From Scylla paramamosain (taxonomy: Eukaryota > Arthropoda > Malacostraca > Decapoda > Portunidae): 64,000 nucleotides of DNA. The notes below the pieces were generated by a model. That model was not told where the DNA came from, ran no database searches, and worked only from the letters and a program-made list of their open reading frames with translations. Where the stretch lies: NCBI RefSeq assembly GCF_035594125.1, contig NC_087190.1:9619104-9683103 (forward strand). The letters are read 5' to 3'. Below are positions 63,557 to 64,000 of this stretch, in pieces. Made by a program: the position numbers and the translations under genes. Within the stretch, counting starts at the first letter, position 1; each line of letters starts with the position of its first letter.

Positions 63557-64000
63557 CCTTGATTGAGTCATACTTTGTCTGACCGCCGTTCCCGCACTTG
63601 GACAAAAAGCAATGGTACTAAGCAGAAGAACGGGGGGAACTGCAGGATAGTGGGTTAAAACCGGCACTATTTACGCCTATCATCCTTAGAGGGCGGCATA
63701 GGTGATGCGAAACCTACCTACCAGGCTCTCACCCAAAAGGATTCCGGCTGAGGACGCCACCCTCAGACTGGGCGGTTGGCTACTTTCCAAAAGGGCCGCC
63801 GCACTATGAAACATCATTCACAGATGTAACATCTACTGGAGCGCCTCTGACCTTCAGAGCGGACACAGAGGCTCTATACTCACCCCTTAGGCCAGGGGGG
63901 ATTGGCACCGCATCTGTACCATATACCCCTTTCATCAAACCCATGAACCCGCTGGTCTTCAGGCAGGAAGAGCACTACCTTCCCACCAGCGGTCATTCCG
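63557..64000. other. Unassigned right edge
   Basis: GC-richer and unlike family A. No known element recognised. Carries the minus-strand ORF listed next. Confidence 0.4.
63804..63944 (-). CDS. Small ORF at the window edge, unknown
   Basis: 46 codons from ATG 63944 to TAG 63806-63804, and open a few codons further upstream. It contains GVYGTDAVPIPPGLRGEYRA and ends PVDVTSVNDVS. The composition looks protein-like, but I do not recognise it. It may be the last exon or C-terminus of something continuing past the window. Confidence 0.2.
   Translation of the reverse strand: MGLMKGVYGTDAVPIPPGLRGEYRASVSALKVRGAPVDVTSVNDVS

Overview
The window looks like nuclear DNA of a large, repeat-rich arthropod genome. 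A decapod crustacean is the best guess. This rests on the mix of APE-type non-LTR retrotransposons, Ty3/Gypsy and BEL/Pao elements, hAT, MULE and pogo-like DNA transposons, and very long (AT)n and (GA)n microsatellites. It is inference, because no host gene, rRNA or tRNA was found to anchor the taxonomy. Every coding sequence I recognise belongs to a mobile element and nearly all are broken, so the functional content is a layered transposon graveyard.

Layout. 1-8106: an old reverse transcriptase (RT) fragment (family K), then four pieces of one abundant non-LTR family (called A here), two of them head to head. 8166-13322: a hAT transposase remnant (minus), a BEL/Pao pol remnant (plus), and a MULE-like element whose ends are inverted arrays of short repeats. 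13323-18179: mostly non-coding. 18180-23040: a two-ORF non-LTR element on the minus strand (family F), interrupted by an internally deleted hAT with an 8-bp target duplication. 24635-26627: a DNA transposon with 26-bp terminal inverted repeats (TIRs), containing a CR1-like RT fragment (G). 27229-36168: a decayed Ty3/Gypsy element (D), interrupted by a near full-length family A copy (A5) and by a TA-flanked element of 1,045 bp. 37430-38441: a minisatellite and a BED-finger fragment. 39023-44876: a 5'-truncated family A copy (A9) split by a second Gypsy element (C) with almost identical LTRs and a 4-bp target duplication. 44877-50158: hairpin, PHD-like ORF, microsatellites, and two TIR elements sitting in one AT tract. 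50159-60430: A6, a triplet-repeat block, family H (SGNH-type ORF1, endonuclease, start of RT), and family B split by A7. 60430-64000: a near-perfect 80-bp inverted repeat, a 218-bp AT tract, A8 and an unassigned edge.

Family A pieces total about 17 kb, roughly a quarter of the window. The insertion order can be read in places: A9 before Gypsy C; Gypsy D before A5 and before the TA element; family B before A7; family F before its hAT.

I found no clear new defence or metabolic system. The most unusual items are: a GGGAAAC heptamer exactly at the gag stop of Gypsy C, a young element that has lost its RT catalytic box; the MULE with repeat-array ends; two TIR elements nested in one AT tract; and the 80-bp inverted repeat.
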